A DNA stretch of 64,000 nt from Symsagittifera roscoffensis (GCF_963678635.1 NC_087065.1:21087480-21151479), one strand, 5' to 3'; numbered from the stretch's first letter, positions 27,703 to 39,260 are shown. The notes: generated by a model not told the origin, from the letters alone. Made by a program: numbers and translations.

Positions 27703-29673
27703 GGACGCCTTTCTAAAAGTTTGTAAGCCCGAACTGAAACTCTTAACGGACCGTGAACATCTAGACCTTGTGCAGCGAATGATACGAGGAGGCATGTCGT
27801 CGATTTACGCGCGCCGATTTTACAAAGCAAACAATAAATACCTCGACGATTTTTCGCCCTCAGAACCATCAAGCTACATCCTCAATATTGATGCAAACAA
27901 TTTGTACGGGGGGATAATGAAACACTGCCCTTTGCCCTTAAACGATTTTTCAATAGTTGAAAAAAGTCTGGCAGACATACTGCTCACCAGCGAAACATCA
28001 GAATGGGGTTATATAGTTGAAGTCAATTTAACCATACCCGAAGAGCTTCACGACTTCTTTGCTGATTACCCCCTTGCCCCCTCTCGTGAAGTAGTGGACA
28101 TCGGTGCAATGAGCAACGAGCAAGTCGACATGTTGGGAAAATTGGGAATCACCACACTGCCAAAAGTGCCAAAGCTTCTACAGACCTTGCATCCTAAAGA
28201 AGGTTATGTTTTGCACTACCTTACCCTAAAATTGTACCATGAGCTAGGAATGAAAATAACTCACCTCGGAAAAGTTCTTCAGTTCCGCCAAAGTCACTGG
28301 ATGGCACCCTTTGTCGACCTCAACACCCGCCTACGAAAAGCCGCGGTAAATAAATTCCAGGAGAACTTCTACAAGCTAATTGTTAATTCAGCTTTCGGTA
28401 AGACAATGGAGTCTAAGTTAGGAAGAAAGAAGCTGGAGATTGTAAGGAATGAGAGAGAACTTTTACAAAAAACAGCTCTGAGCACAATGAAAAGCTTTCA
28501 AATCATTGACGATCAATTAGCCACAATTAGCTTTTCAGTAACAAAAATATTGTGGGATAAACCTATGATAGTTGGTGCGACCATCCTAGACCTCGCCAAG
28601 CGTTTCATGTTTCAGTTTCACTATCAAAAAATGAAACCAAATCTAAACTTGGAACTCCTTTACTCCGACACGGATAGTTTTATTTACGCCATAAAAACTG
28701 ATGACGTTTACCGAGACTTGGAGAAAATAAAAGCTGATTTCGACTTTTCAAATTACGATAAGGACCATTTCTTGTTCGAGGATACCAACAAGAAAGTTGT
28801 GCTGAAGTTCAAAGACGAGACTGGTGGGAAGCCGATCAGAGAATTCATCGCCCTAAAACCGAAACTATATTCGGTCGTCCTTAATGGTAAATAAAATTTA
28901 AGCCACCCTTCCACCCCCCATTCCTACCTTTTACAGAACAAAAATACCACCACCAACCTACCTACACCCCTTAATTTGTTGCATTAAACTATGGGCATTT
29001 AGCTGATTTAGGCAACATTATACAATGTTGCCTAAACGTTGATTTATCTGACAACATATTCCCTCTTGTTTCCTCTTTTTTAATCATAATTTAGAGTCTT
29101 CTGCTCTTTTTTGGTAAAATGAATCAAATTTTGTTCGGTATAAATTGAGTTGCTGAAGTGAAATGAAGCTATCCCCAACGTTGTAGAAAAGAATAATAAT
29201 TTTGCTATTGTTTAGAAGGCACTCAAAAATTGAGTGCCAAAGGAATTAAACGGAGTGCACAGAGAGAACTGGTCCACCAAACCTTCAGGGACACATTATT
29301 CACTGGAAAAACAATGAGAGTATACAACTATAATATAGTTTCGAAAGGTCACACCAATATGACAGTGAAACAAAACAAACTTGCATTATCACCATTCGAC
29401 TCAAAACGTTTTCTACTTTTCGACGGAATTTCGACAGTGCCCTTTGGCCATAAAGCCGCTGAAGAAAATGCTTTTCTAGAAGACATTTACATGGACACCG
29501 AGTGGGCCAACTCATACAATGAAACTGATAACAGTTCTCCCGATTTTACACTCCCGGATTGGGGATTTTTACAGCGGCCCTACTCAGAAGCAGAGCTGCA
29601 AGAAGAAGAAGAAGCTTCTAGTAGCCGAGTCCGTGAACGTCCCCCTATAAAAAAACCCATTTATTTTATCTGA
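27703..29673 (+). pseudogene. Truncated second copy of the Polinton polymerase
   Basis: Repeats exon 2 from about residue 811 (27703-28886), intron 2 and the last exon (29216-29673). Polymerase motifs A, B and C are present but the zinc fingers, exonuclease domain and authentic start are missing. The frame now begins in inverted retrotransposon sequence, so any product would lack the N-terminus. Confidence 0.85.
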
Positions 29674-30086
29674 AGCTTCAGAAGAACGACCATCTAAAAA
29701 ACACCGCAAAGAAAACCAAAACAATAAACATTAAAGTCTGAAACATATATTTTCAGATGATTTTTACTCTTCGTCCTTTTTATACTTCGACTTGTATATG
29801 TTTTGGTTTTTACCAATTTACAACTAATAAAATACTCGTATTGAGCTCAATCACTGTTTTAACATAAATAGCTTCAGGCAAATAAACTAGTAGACACAAA
29901 CCAAGTGTTAATTCAAACAAATGTGTGAAATCCTTAGGCTTGTTTTGAATAATAAACTTTAATAGCATGACAAATCTTTGACGAAAAGAAAGAAAGCCAG
30001 GAAATGATATCCACATGAAACTAGGACGAAAAAAGAAAAGTTCAGGAATTAGGACGATTAATTTTAATTATCGCGGGAAAAGGGAC

Positions 30087-30329
30087 CGCTTTCAAAGGAA
30101 TTAGAAGGAATTATTGTATCGCGTCCCGGTTGTTGAGCTCAGCTTAACAAGATCCTAAGGAGGGGGTCTTTTACTTTAGGGGTTGGAACTTGCGATCATT
30201 TAAAAAATTCCTAGGATAGGGGTCCTCCAAAAAATTAAGGACCCCTTTCCTAGGATTTTGCTTTACGTGAGGACCCCCCCCTTAGGAAGGACCCCCCCCT
30301 TAGGATCCGGGACACGATACAATACTACT
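30087..30329. repeat. Second copy of the Polinton right terminus
   Basis: Same as 27026-27268 shifted by 3,061; followed by ACTGTA at 30330-30335. It means a left end at 8316 could pair with either of two right ends. Confidence 0.88.
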
Positions 30330-30335
30330 ACTGTA

Positions 30336-30798
30336 TGCTCGTCTCAGCGTTTAGTGGCAGTTGGCCATAAGCATATGTTAAATCCATTGTTGTGAAATAT
30401 ATGTCTCCCTGTTTTTTTTCGCTAATCGTTTGTCCAACCGTGTCCATTAGTTCCTCGATATTCGGCATTTGGTATTTATTCTTATGCACTTGTTTATTTA
30501 GTTCCCTCGACTCGAGTGCCAGCTTCACGGACCCATCCTTTTTTACTGTTATTACTATTGGGGACACAAAATATTTGTCCGAGCATTCGGATAATTTTTC
30601 GATATGACCCTGTTTCAGTAATTTGTCAATTTCTGCATCCACTTTCTCTTGCAACGAAATCGGGACTCGACGCCCCTTCTGTTGAACTGGGGTGAGGTTT
30701 TCAAAAAATTCGGCTTGTACTTTGTAGTTTCTTATTTTCCCTACCCTGCTAAAAAGGTTTGAAAACTGCTTACTGAAAAATGATTGCCATGAATCCAA
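30336..30798 (-). pseudogene. Retrotransposon pol, 5' part: N-terminal reverse transcriptase
   Basis: Minus-strand frame that includes the RT fingers: VDAEIDKLLKQGHIEKL, SPIVITVKKDGSVKLALE, YFTTMDLTYAYGQLPL (the D of the first catalytic aspartate region). It stops at the Polinton junction. It overlaps the end of the Gag-protease frame by 58 bases in the -1 frame, the arrangement used by many LTR elements for frameshift expression. Confidence 0.8.
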
Positions 30799-32198
30799 CT
30801 CCCCTCCATGGACATGATGTGGTCCCCTGGTGATTGTTGCACCAACTGGAGTCCTAGTTGGGGCATCAGATCTCTTCCAATTATTGATGATCGGTTCCCT
30901 CCGATTACTTTTATCCTTGCATGGATCTTCCAGCCGTTTGATTGTATTGTTACTGCCATTGTTCCAATTATCTGTAGTGGATTGTTCCCATAATCCCGAA
31001 AAGCATTGTCCTCCTCCGTAAGATTGTCCAGTCTTACTCCTGATGTTCCAAAAGTTTTCCGCAATTCTCCGATGGTGAAAATTGAAATTGGGGACCCGCT
31101 ATCGATCCACACTCGAGTGGGTTTCCCATTGACTTTGATCGGCAATTGTGCTCCAGCAACTTTCAATTCTGTGACTCTTTTTCGTTTTATGGCCATAACC
31201 ATATAGTCCCCGTCGGAGCTGCTTGAGTCCCACGAGTGCACCACTGGATTCTTATTAACCCATCCAATGGAACTTGCATGTTGTGATGCTTCTTCGTCCG
31301 CCGAATTTTCTAGGTGATGATCGTCGCCATTCTCCCGTATCATTCCTACGGCTCCCTGTCCCCGCTGGTTTCCACGTTTTCCCCTGCAGGTTCGTTCGAA
31401 ATGGCCAATTTTGTGGCAAAAATTGCATGTAACCCCCTTTGCTGGGCATCTGTCCAAGTGTTCCCTGGTGAAATTTTGTTGATCGCAGTTATAACATTTG
31501 TTGTTATTGGGTAGATTTCTGCCTCGATACGATCCTCGCCCTTGATAAGAGCCCCGGCCCCTTGCACGACTGTTCCGATAACCTCCACGGATTATTCCGA
31601 CTGGTTCCGATTTTATCTGGATTCCTCCGCCTCCTGATGATGATCCTGGGGCCCCCACTGGTCCCGTGGCAACATATGATGATGCATACTTGTTACCCCT
31701 CTCGTACGAGAGAGCTATCCGGTACACTTCCTCAGGTGTTTTCGTCGACCTGCATAGTTCCTTTTGTGCATCCCGATTATTCATGTTAACAATGAATACG
31801 TCTCTTAGTATTCGGTCTTCTAGTGTTCCAAAATTGCACCGCGCTGCCAATCCGCTGAGTACGGAATGGAATTGCTCCAAGCTTTCATTGATAAATTGCT
31901 TACGAGAAAGGAGTTGGTATGTTTCATATGTTTCATTTCTTTCTTTCTTAAATTCCGTTTCCAGCGCGTCTATCATCCGTGGGTAACGAATCGTCTGGAG
32001 ATCCAGGTGTGGTCGTCTTTTGTGCAGTTCATCCTGCCCCTTTTCCCCCAGACACAAATACAGGTTCGAAATCAACACCTGTTCTGATACCCGCCGATTT
32101 TTCCCGTCTACTTTCTCGGGCAAGTCCGTAATTTGGGCCTCTGTGAGTGTCGCGGCGAAGTAAAAGTTCATCGGGTTTAGTGAGTGTTTTGCGACCAT
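30741..32198 (-). CDS. Retrotransposon Gag-protease polyprotein
   Basis: 485 residues from ATG 32198. Gag-like helical N-terminal half (ALETEFKKERNETYETYQLL, SRKQFINESLEQFHSVLSGL), a Gly/Arg-rich linker, then two zinc knuckles: a longer-spaced CYNC...H...C and a canonical CNFCHKIGHFERTC. A retropepsin follows with RVWIDSGSPISIF as the D-S-G active site. The zinc-knuckle pair and protease style fit Ty3/gypsy elements. This frame is intact although the downstream pol is broken. Confidence 0.85.
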   Translation of the reverse strand: MVAKHSLNPMNFYFAATLTEAQITDLPEKVDGKNRRVSEQVLISNLYLCLGEKGQDELHKRRPHLDLQTIRYPRMIDALETEFKKERNETYETYQLLSRKQFINESLEQFHSVLSGLAARCNFGTLEDRILRDVFIVNMNNRDAQKELCRSTKTPEEVYRIALSYERGNKYASSYVATGPVGAPGSSSGGGGIQIKSEPVGIIRGGYRNSRARGRGSYQGRGSYRGRNLPNNNKCYNCDQQNFTREHLDRCPAKGVTCNFCHKIGHFERTCRGKRGNQRGQGAVGMIRENGDDHHLENSADEEASQHASSIGWVNKNPVVHSWDSSSSDGDYMVMAIKRKRVTELKVAGAQLPIKVNGKPTRVWIDSGSPISIFTIGELRKTFGTSGVRLDNLTEEDNAFRDYGNNPLQIIGTMAVTIQSNGWKIHARIKVIGGNRSSIIGRDLMPQLGLQLVQQSPGDHIMSMEGSWIHGNHFSVSSFQTFLAG

Positions 32199-32259
32199 TC
32201 CCCATTGGAATCTGTTGATCCAGAATTACCACAACATTGGCGGTTCCGTGCATTTTGCA

Positions 32260-32475
32260 TGTCGAGAAGGTAAAACTGTCGTTGTCCAATTGTTAATTCC
32301 GATAGAAGGGATTGTCAACTTAATCTCACAAAGTTAGCATAAAAAGTGGTTAGAAACAGTATCCAAGGGTGACAGACTGTTCCAAGGACAAACACCTGCT
32401 AATCAATTAGTCTAGCACCAAGAGTGAACGTTTGATTGACAGCTTCCGAAATGAACTCAATTACTCTATACAACA
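32260..32475 (-). repeat. 5' LTR of the retrotransposon
   Basis: 216-bp direct repeat of 6165-6380. Immediately inside it on the minus strand is TGCAAAATGCACGG; I could not assign a primer tRNA. Confidence 0.9.
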
Positions 32476-32479
32476 AGTG

Positions 32480-32790
32480 TATCAGCCATGTTAGTTGTGT
32501 TTCCAGAGATGATCCAGCGCGAAGTTGGATCCAGTGTTATCGTGAAGAGGTGCGTCACTGAACAGGGTGAGAGCATCACCTCCTGGAAAGTGCACTGTGC
32601 ACTACCATCAAAACCCGCGGCGATAAGGAGTGTGTATGTAGTGCAGTGTGCACGCAGTTCGCACTGGAGCGTGCTCACTTTGCACAGGAAGGACCCTATG
32701 GAGTGGATGTATGAGGGGAACAACGGGAGAACAGATAGAAGCTCACACGCCCACCACGTTCATCAGCACAAAATGTGGAAGTACTGAAAA
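32480..32790 (-). pseudogene. Possible host coding exon next to the retrotransposon
   Basis: On the minus strand 32723-32476 is open and reads like a WD40-type strand pattern (ITLDPTSRWIISGNTT), ending at the insertion. The flank beyond the left LTR continues this frame for a few codons to a GT donor-like site. Against it: the frame upstream of 32723 has a stop, and no clear acceptor fits. Low confidence. Confidence 0.25.
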
Positions 32791-33465
32791 ACAGAAAAAA
32801 ACTGCTTGTGGTGAACAATTTCACATATTTTTTGTTCTAGAAATTTTCTTTCAGTATATTATAGTTGATGGCCTTTAGGGAAACTCGTTTATTTTGTGCA
32901 TTTTTTGGATTGTTATCAATGCATTCGAAAACAACTCCTCAAAAAAAACAATATTATCTTTTTTGTTCCGACCGCTGAACGTGGGTATGAGGAACTTTGC
33001 TCTCGCGTGCGGTTAGTTTTTGTTTTTTAAACTTTTTCAAACTTTACTGACCAAAAATATTAACCTTTTTCCATTGAAAAAATCTTATGCCACTAAAAAT
33101 GCAGTTTGGTCCTTTATTTCGGCGACGATGGTGTCTGGTTCTGTAAAATGAAAAATTACTATGTTGAGTTTGCCTCTAACTGACTAGAAATTAAAGTCAC
33201 ATGCAGAGCATATATGCGTCAATTCATCATAAATTTAAGTTGGCGAATGCTTCGAGTTTTTACGGTGAAAATGCGAAACGGTTGAATTCAAAACTGAATC
33301 ATGTTTGTTATTTTCAGACCTCATTTTGCGCTCAAGAATCAACTCGCGTTGATTTGAATCATACAAACAAAATAACTTTAAAACGCAAATACTTTCTGAA
33401 CGAGTTGCAATCATTTTACCACTTTCAAACGTATAAAATACAAATCCAGAATCTTACCATCAATT
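32791..33465. other. Upstream region of the LRR gene
   Basis: No supportable coding sequence. Promoter elements of the gene at 33466 should lie here; GTATAAAATAC at 33430-33440, 30 bases before the ATG, is TATA-like. Confidence 0.4.
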
Positions 33466-34881
33466 ATGGTGGTGGTTTTAAAGTTAGTTACACCAATACT
33501 GTTAGTGTATTTTGCTACTGTTGTTAATGGTCAAAAAGCATGTCCGGGAAACTGTACGTGTGGAGCACCGAAGTCGTACGACCAGTTCAGAGGTAGAAGG
33601 CCAGACGAAGTGATTGACTGCTCTAATAAGGGATACTTTGAGATCCCTTACTGGGACATACCATGTGACACCCGCGTGATAGATTTTTCCGACAACAAGC
33701 TAATCAGACTGACAAGAAGTAGCTTCCGTGGACTTCAACAACTAGAGTATATCTACCTTGCAAGGAACCAAATCGACTACATGGAAGCGGCGACGTTCGC
33801 AGGGCTCCCGAATTTGAAGGAAATTGTCCTTTCGGGAAACAATTTTGACGATATTGACGAGAGACCGTTTTGGGATGGCACCTTCCCTAGCTTGATGGTG
33901 CAATTCGACCAGAACCCTTTCTTCTGTGACATCGAACTGAAGAGAACCATTCAAGATGTAGAGTACAAAATAGCAATGGAAGGCGGCATCAAATGTGCCG
34001 ACGGTGAGAGGCGGCGTCCTGTGATGTATCGAAACAGGCAGAGCCAAGTCAAAGGTTTTCCTTACATTGAGGCATATGAAATTATCCGAAATCGACACTA
34101 TTCGTGGGAGATCGGACTCATTGCCGGAGCGTGCTGGACTTTCACCTGGCTATGTGTGGCATTGTTTTATTTCTTCTGGACTTGGGACGAAGGCGAACCG
34201 AGAAAGAAAACAATAAAAGCGCTAACCGATGTTAAGGGCAAAACTTGGAACAGAGCTAAGCAGTTGAATGCAACAGGCGACGGGAGACTTGAGTTTGAAA
34301 TGGATCCTTACGAAGACGACCAATACGACGCCCAATATCAATATGACGACCAATATCAATACGACGAAGAATATCCATACGACGAAGAATATCCATACGA
34401 CGAAGAATATCCATACGACGACCAATACGACGCCCAATATCAAGATGGCTACGAAGGACAGCAGTATCCAGACGCGGAAACTTTTGAGGACAACGACCGG
34501 TATTATAGAGATGAAAACGATCCGAATGGACCACTTATGGACAATGGATATTTGAAACCATACGACAATGTACCATACCATGACGACATGCCAGATCGAG
34601 CCATGAGTCCGAGAATGGGACCAGAAGAGGAGGGACACCCAAGAGATCAGCCACACGAGTACAGTCAGCCGAGAAGAAACTATGGAGCGGAGCCGCATCA
34701 CCAGGACAGTCTTCGAGAGGACAATTACTACCCGAATAGCCGGGGAAAGGAGCCCAGAGGGGGCAATGAAAGACCAGGAGGTCACATGCCAGATATTCAT
34801 GAGCAGCAGAGAGGAGGAAGAGATGCTGCGTTTAGCGGTGGCGCAGGTGGAGGAGACCCGCGAGACGATTTTGATATCTAG
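33466..34881 (+). CDS. Leucine-rich-repeat type I membrane protein with acidic Tyr-rich tail
   Basis: 471 residues in one exon. Signal peptide (about 1-22), Cys-rich N-terminal cap (CPGNCTCG, 26-33; C52, C67), about three LRRs (VIDFSDNKLIRLTRSSFRGL; LEYIYLARNQIDYMEAATFAGL; LKEIVLSGNNFDDI), a short cap with C154 and C177, and one transmembrane helix (215-239). The cytoplasmic tail has tandem acidic/tyrosine repeats (YDDQYQYDEEYPYDEEYPYD, about 284-330) and a Pro/Gly/Arg/Glu-rich, disordered end. Domain order is that of small LRR receptors or adhesion proteins of animals; I cannot name an orthologue. The start ATG is preceded by stops and followed by a good signal sequence. Confidence 0.85.
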   Translation: MVVVLKLVTPILLVYFATVVNGQKACPGNCTCGAPKSYDQFRGRRPDEVIDCSNKGYFEIPYWDIPCDTRVIDFSDNKLIRLTRSSFRGLQQLEYIYLARNQIDYMEAATFAGLPNLKEIVLSGNNFDDIDERPFWDGTFPSLMVQFDQNPFFCDIELKRTIQDVEYKIAMEGGIKCADGERRRPVMYRNRQSQVKGFPYIEAYEIIRNRHYSWEIGLIAGACWTFTWLCVALFYFFWTWDEGEPRKKTIKALTDVKGKTWNRAKQLNATGDGRLEFEMDPYEDDQYDAQYQYDDQYQYDEEYPYDEEYPYDEEYPYDDQYDAQYQDGYEGQQYPDAETFEDNDRYYRDENDPNGPLMDNGYLKPYDNVPYHDDMPDRAMSPRMGPEEEGHPRDQPHEYSQPRRNYGAEPHHQDSLREDNYYPNSRGKEPRGGNERPGGHMPDIHEQQRGGRDAAFSGGAGGGDPRDDFDI

Positions 34882-35003
34882 TGCCGGTGATGTCGAAGGA
34901 CACTGATGGATTGATTTTTTACATGACACTTACATGCAATGATGTTTTATGACAAATTGATGCTTAGCTACTTAACAATTAATTTCTATTGATCCATACA
35001 TGT

Positions 35004-35009
35004 AATAAA
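35004..35009 (+). terminator. Polyadenylation signal AATAAA
   Basis: Canonical hexamer 123 bases after the LRR gene stop; likely the end of its transcript. Confidence 0.55.
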
Positions 35010-35209
35010 AATTGATCTTAATTTACGATGAAAAGAAAACTATTTAGGAAAAATGCCGCAGCGTCGGTAAGACTAAAAAAATCAATGACAAACTAGCAAC
35101 ATATAACGAATTTATTTTGGTCATTTAATTTTTAATAGTGGGGCAAGCAATAGCGGTTTGAAGGGAAAATGGGTACAAGCAATACTGCCTCACCATGCAC
35201 AGGGTTCGA

Positions 35210-38100
35210 CCGTTTTCGGCGTCCATTTCAGCTGAGCGATCATAAAGTTTTTCTAAGGGTCTTTTTAAACGGCGTGTTTATTTTAGTTTGCTTGTGATAA
35301 AAAAATGTATGCCTGGCTGGGTTAAGAAAGTTAGGCTATTCATTGTTTGTCATTAAATTTTTTTTTAAAGGCAAGAGGAGAAGTTAAATAAATTATGATG
35401 TAAAAAATGTCGAAACATGGAAACAAAGACCCAAAAACCTAGTAGGTTCAAAAGTCATTGCGTGTCTTCGCACAATTGCAAACTTTTTTTATTTCATTAT
35501 TAGTTATTCATCTTTTTGAGAAAGAAAAAAAGAGAAAAAAAACGAAGCCGAAAAAGCAAAAAAAAAATAAACGAAATTTGAGAATAGTAGAAAGTACTCT
35601 CACGTACTCTCAAATACTACTTGGTCAAACATTACACCCAGGAGTTTGAATTTTCTGGCATAGCTGGAATGATTTGATAAAGCTCGGAAAAATTTCAAAA
35701 AAATGTGTACCTAAAAACTATAAATACAAAAACTCTAAATTGTAATCGAAACGTTTTGTCCTACATGTTTAGCAAAAACCATCTGTTGTTTTTTGTGAAA
35801 AAGTTTTGATTGTGTAAAGTAAATAAATTTAAGCTGTTGTTAGGAAATTGATGGTTTAGTCTTTTTAATTTAAGGATATTAAGCATCTCTACGAGTATAA
35901 GAGTAGAATGTGAAATCAGCATCGGAAAAAAATACCAAGTGGTAACAAAGCCAAAGCAGAACCCTTTAGGCCGGAAATTAAAGAAACAAAAATCAGGCCA
36001 CGTAGCCATTATAATATGAGCCAAAACCTATTCAGTCAAAAAACCAAAAAAATCAACAAAAGTCAAGACTATTTAAAACATTTCAAGTCCTCATCACCCC
36101 AAAAAAAGACGCTATATGAAGCTATTACGCCAATTTTAAAACAATCCGAAACTTTTCAATTGGAAAAAAAAACACCGGTGCAGAGCGAAACTTCGCCTCA
36201 CTTGTGATACAAAGATACATCATAAATAAAACAAACAGAAAAAAAAACAGAAATAAGTAGAAAAAAAATGATGAATCAAAAATTTCGTATCACTCGATGA
36301 AGGAGGCCAGCTAAAGCTGGAGGTAAAGATTTAGTAAACTTGAATTTGTTAAACCGATGCAGGACGATATGCGTGATTTCAAAAATTAAACTTTGTCAAA
36401 AACCCTATTATTATTAAAGAAAGTGAGAAGAGTGAAAACTTTTGAGATTTTGGAATTTCTTATGTAAAATTCTTTTGGAATTTTCACAAAACTTTAAGGA
36501 AGAGCGGCTTCTGCAGAAAAAATTTGCCCAAAGCTCTTCTCGATTGAACTTCTCATCTCGAATTTTATAGCGTAGTTTTTAATCTTTCTGTGAGTTACTA
36601 CAACCTACCTAAAACGTTAATTTCATAGCTATTGATTTTGTTGCGCTTACTTGGCAAAAATTTTTCTTCAATATTTAAACGTTATTTTGCAAAAAAACTT
36701 ATTGGCAAAAAAATCTTTTCGGCGCTCGCTTTCGGCGTCCATTTCAGCTAAGCGATCATAAAGTTTTTCTAAGGGTCTTTTTAAACGGCGTGTTTATTTT
36801 AGTTTGCCTGCGATAAAAAAATGTATGTCTGGCTGTGCTAAGAAAATTAGGCCATTCTTTGTTTGTCATGAAATTTTTTTAAAAAGGCAAGAGGAGAAGT
36901 GAATTAAAATATTATGTGAAAAATTACCAAACAACAAAACAATGACCCAAAAACCTAGTAAGTTCAACTTGAGCCATTGCGTGTCTTTGTACAATTGAAA
37001 TTTTTTTTTTATTGCTATTCATTCATCTTTTTTAAAGAAGAAAAAAACAAAAAAAAACCGAAAAAGCAAAATAAAAAATTAAGAAAACTTGAGAATTTTA
37101 GAAAATGCTCTCAGGTACTCTTAAATACTACTTGTTCAAATTTTAAACACAGCAGTTTGAATTTTCTGGCTTAGCTGGAATAATTTGAAAAAGCTAGGAA
37201 AAATTGCAGAAAAAATGTGTTGCGGAAAATTATAAACTTAACAACCCTTAATTTTAATCAAAATATTGTCCTACATGCTTAGCAACAACCATCTGTTGTT
37301 TTTTGTGGGAAAATTTAAATTTTGTAACTTAAATCAATTCACGCTGTTAATAAAAAACTGATGTTTTAGCCTTTTCAATTTTAAGGATTATAAGCATCTA
37401 TACGAGTACAAGTGTAGAATGTGAAGTTAGCATCGGACTAAAAAATTACCAAGTGATAACAAAGCCGATGCAAAAACCCGTTGAGCCGAAAAAAATCAAC
37501 AGACTTAGAAAGTTAATAAGTCCCCCACGCCCTCAAAACACACATACAAAAATCTTCATTTGCTCGTCAAATGGAACAATATCACGTCACTAAGCTAATA
37601 TAATATGCGCCGAAACCAAACTAGCCGAAAAGGGAAAAAAACTCAAAAATAATTAAGAATAATAAAAAAGATTAAAAAAACGCAAAATGAGACCATCAAG
37701 CCAATTTAAAACAAGCACAGAGGCAAAGCGGAGATTCGCACCATTTGGGATTCAACACAATCATAAACAAAAGATAAAGAGTCGAAAAAACTAAAAAAAG
37801 GTGGAAAAAAGACCAGGTGAACTAAAATTTTTGTATGTCTCAATGAAGACACGCAGAGCAAAACTAAAAGCTGGAGGTAAGTATTTGAGGTTTTTGAACT
37901 GGTTATGATGATACAGGACAAAATGGATTGAAAATTAGACTTCACTTGCTCAAAACCTTTCTTGCTTCTCTACAAAAATAATTGAGAAGAATAAAAAACA
38001 TAACAATTATCTCACAAAAAATTAAGGAGCAGCCGCTTCTGTAGGAAAAAGTCGCTTAGCCGCTTTGTCGATTGAACTTCTTATCTCAGATTTGATAGGG
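35210..38100. repeat. Tandem duplication, ~1.52-kb unit
   Basis: About 35210-36570 aligns with 36728-38100 in the same orientation; for example AAGTTTTTCTAAGGGTCTTT at 35246 and 36762. Substitutions and indels are frequent, so it is older than the Polinton duplications. Short reading frames in the two units do not agree and are not genes. Confidence 0.7.
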
Positions 38101-39260
38101 TAGGGTAGGGTTGGGAAAACTCAAAAAGTTCAAAAACTTGACGTTCCGAAATCCGAAATTTTTTCTGCTTAAAGCAGGTAATGGCCGATAAAGTAGAGAA
38201 AAATTCCAAACTGGGGTTTTCGATCAAACACTTAACCTGAGAATTGGAACGGTAACTATCAAGTAATATCGAAAGCTTTCCAAAAAACGGACAAAGTTTC
38301 AAAACTTTCACTTTCTCGAAGACCATAGCTTTTTTTCTGTCATCAGAAACTTAGATTCACCACGCCTGTTGTTTCGATTACACCCATTGCAGGTTTGGCG
38401 GTAGTTATCGAGAAAAATCACAATTTCAAAAATAGCGTCAAAATTTTTTTTTGAGATTTCCGAAAATCGTTGTTTTTCGTGTGGGCTAAAACTTAACTTT
38501 TGGAGTCAAAAAATTTGGGTGTATTCGCACAAGCAAACGAGCTTTCTGAAACTCGTTCTGAGAACTGAACCCAAAAATCTCAAGTTTGACAGGCTAGTTT
38601 TCGAGAATACTCAAAAAGTTTATAAAAATGGTCAAAAAATTAAAAATTTGAACTTTCAGAGGGCGATAACTACTTCTTGTGCGAAACTTTTTTGTTTGTT
38701 TCCGCTAATGCAAAAGGTTGAAAAAATAAGTTTTTACTTTTTTGAAGGTCTCAACTTTTTGCGTTAAAACAATTTGGGCGTCGAAGCTTATGCAGCAGAG
38801 CTTCTCAAAACACGTTCTATCCATTGAACCCAAAATCTAAGATTTGTGAGCCTAGTTTTCCAAGTTGAAAAAAAATGGTCAAAAAATATGAGCATGGCCG
38901 CTTATGAAGAAGAGATTCGCTTATGAATGAACAGATTTACCACACCTCTTGTTTCTCTTGGACCTATTTCAGGTTTGGCAGGGTACTCGAGAAAAATCAA
39001 AATTTCAAAAAACGATCAAAAATCACAGTTTTGGCTTTTTCAAGTGTCATAGCTAATGCATGGGAGCTTCGCATAACCCCTCCTTTTCAAAAAAAAATCA
39101 AAAAATTTCAAAAATGGTAGAAAAAATCGAAAATTGACTTTTCCTAGAGCGATAATTTTTATGTGTAAACATTTGGGCGTAGCCGTCGTAGCCGCTGATG
39201 CATGGGAGCTACTCAAAACCCGTCCTTTTGATTAAAATCAAATCAGATTTGGATTAGCAG
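38100..39260. repeat. Array of diverged ~200-bp repeats (family B)
   Basis: Several imperfect copies of a unit with the elements GCTTATGCA-GAGCTTC, CATTGAACCCAAAATCT, TTTTCGAGAAA and AACTTTTTGTG. Related copies occur at 51640-51870, 52370-52640 and 63600-64000. Non-coding. Confidence 0.55.

Larger units (their letters stand above)
24642..30763. repeat. Tandem duplication, 3,061-bp unit
   Basis: 24642-27702 and 27703-30763 look identical wherever compared (offset exactly 3,061). The unit runs from inside polymerase exon 2, through the Polinton right terminus and its target duplication, into the retrotransposon RT gene. The junction near 27702 joins retrotransposon AAGGTTTGAA to polymerase GGACGCC with no clear microhomology. 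Either a very recent duplication or a mis-assembly. Confidence 0.92.
6161..32479 (-). mobile_element. Ty3/gypsy-type LTR retrotransposon, split by a Polinton
   Basis: Two direct 216-bp repeats (6165-6380 and 32260-32475), beginning TGTCGAGAAGG and ending CTATACAACA on the plus strand, flank the unit; AGTG is repeated outside them (6161-6164, 32476-32479). The coding strand is minus: Gag-protease at the right, then reverse transcriptase start, then, left of the Polinton, a remaining RT piece and integrase. Removing the Polinton and the tandem duplication leaves roughly 4.3 kb. The LTRs differ at three positions by eye, so the insertion is young. It lacks the RT catalytic YxDD region and RNase H and so is probably non-autonomous. 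Confidence 0.9.

Noticed and set aside
27267-27872. Long minus-strand frame (201 codons) covering RT sequence and antisense polymerase
   Set aside because: Created by the junction of the 3,061-bp duplication; the first part is antisense to polymerase. Only the RT fragment is meaningful.
30808-32087. Several plus-strand frames of 60-106 codons over Gag
   Set aside because: Opposite strand of an intact Gag-protease frame with clear zinc knuckles; no support of their own.
32488-32787. Plus-strand frame of 99 codons right of the 5' LTR
   Set aside because: No recognisable domain; the opposite strand looks more protein-like, and even that is uncertain.
34222-34929. Minus-strand frame of 235 codons opposite the LRR gene
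   Set aside because: Shadow of the LRR gene; hydrophobic residues come from complementing the acidic Tyr repeats.
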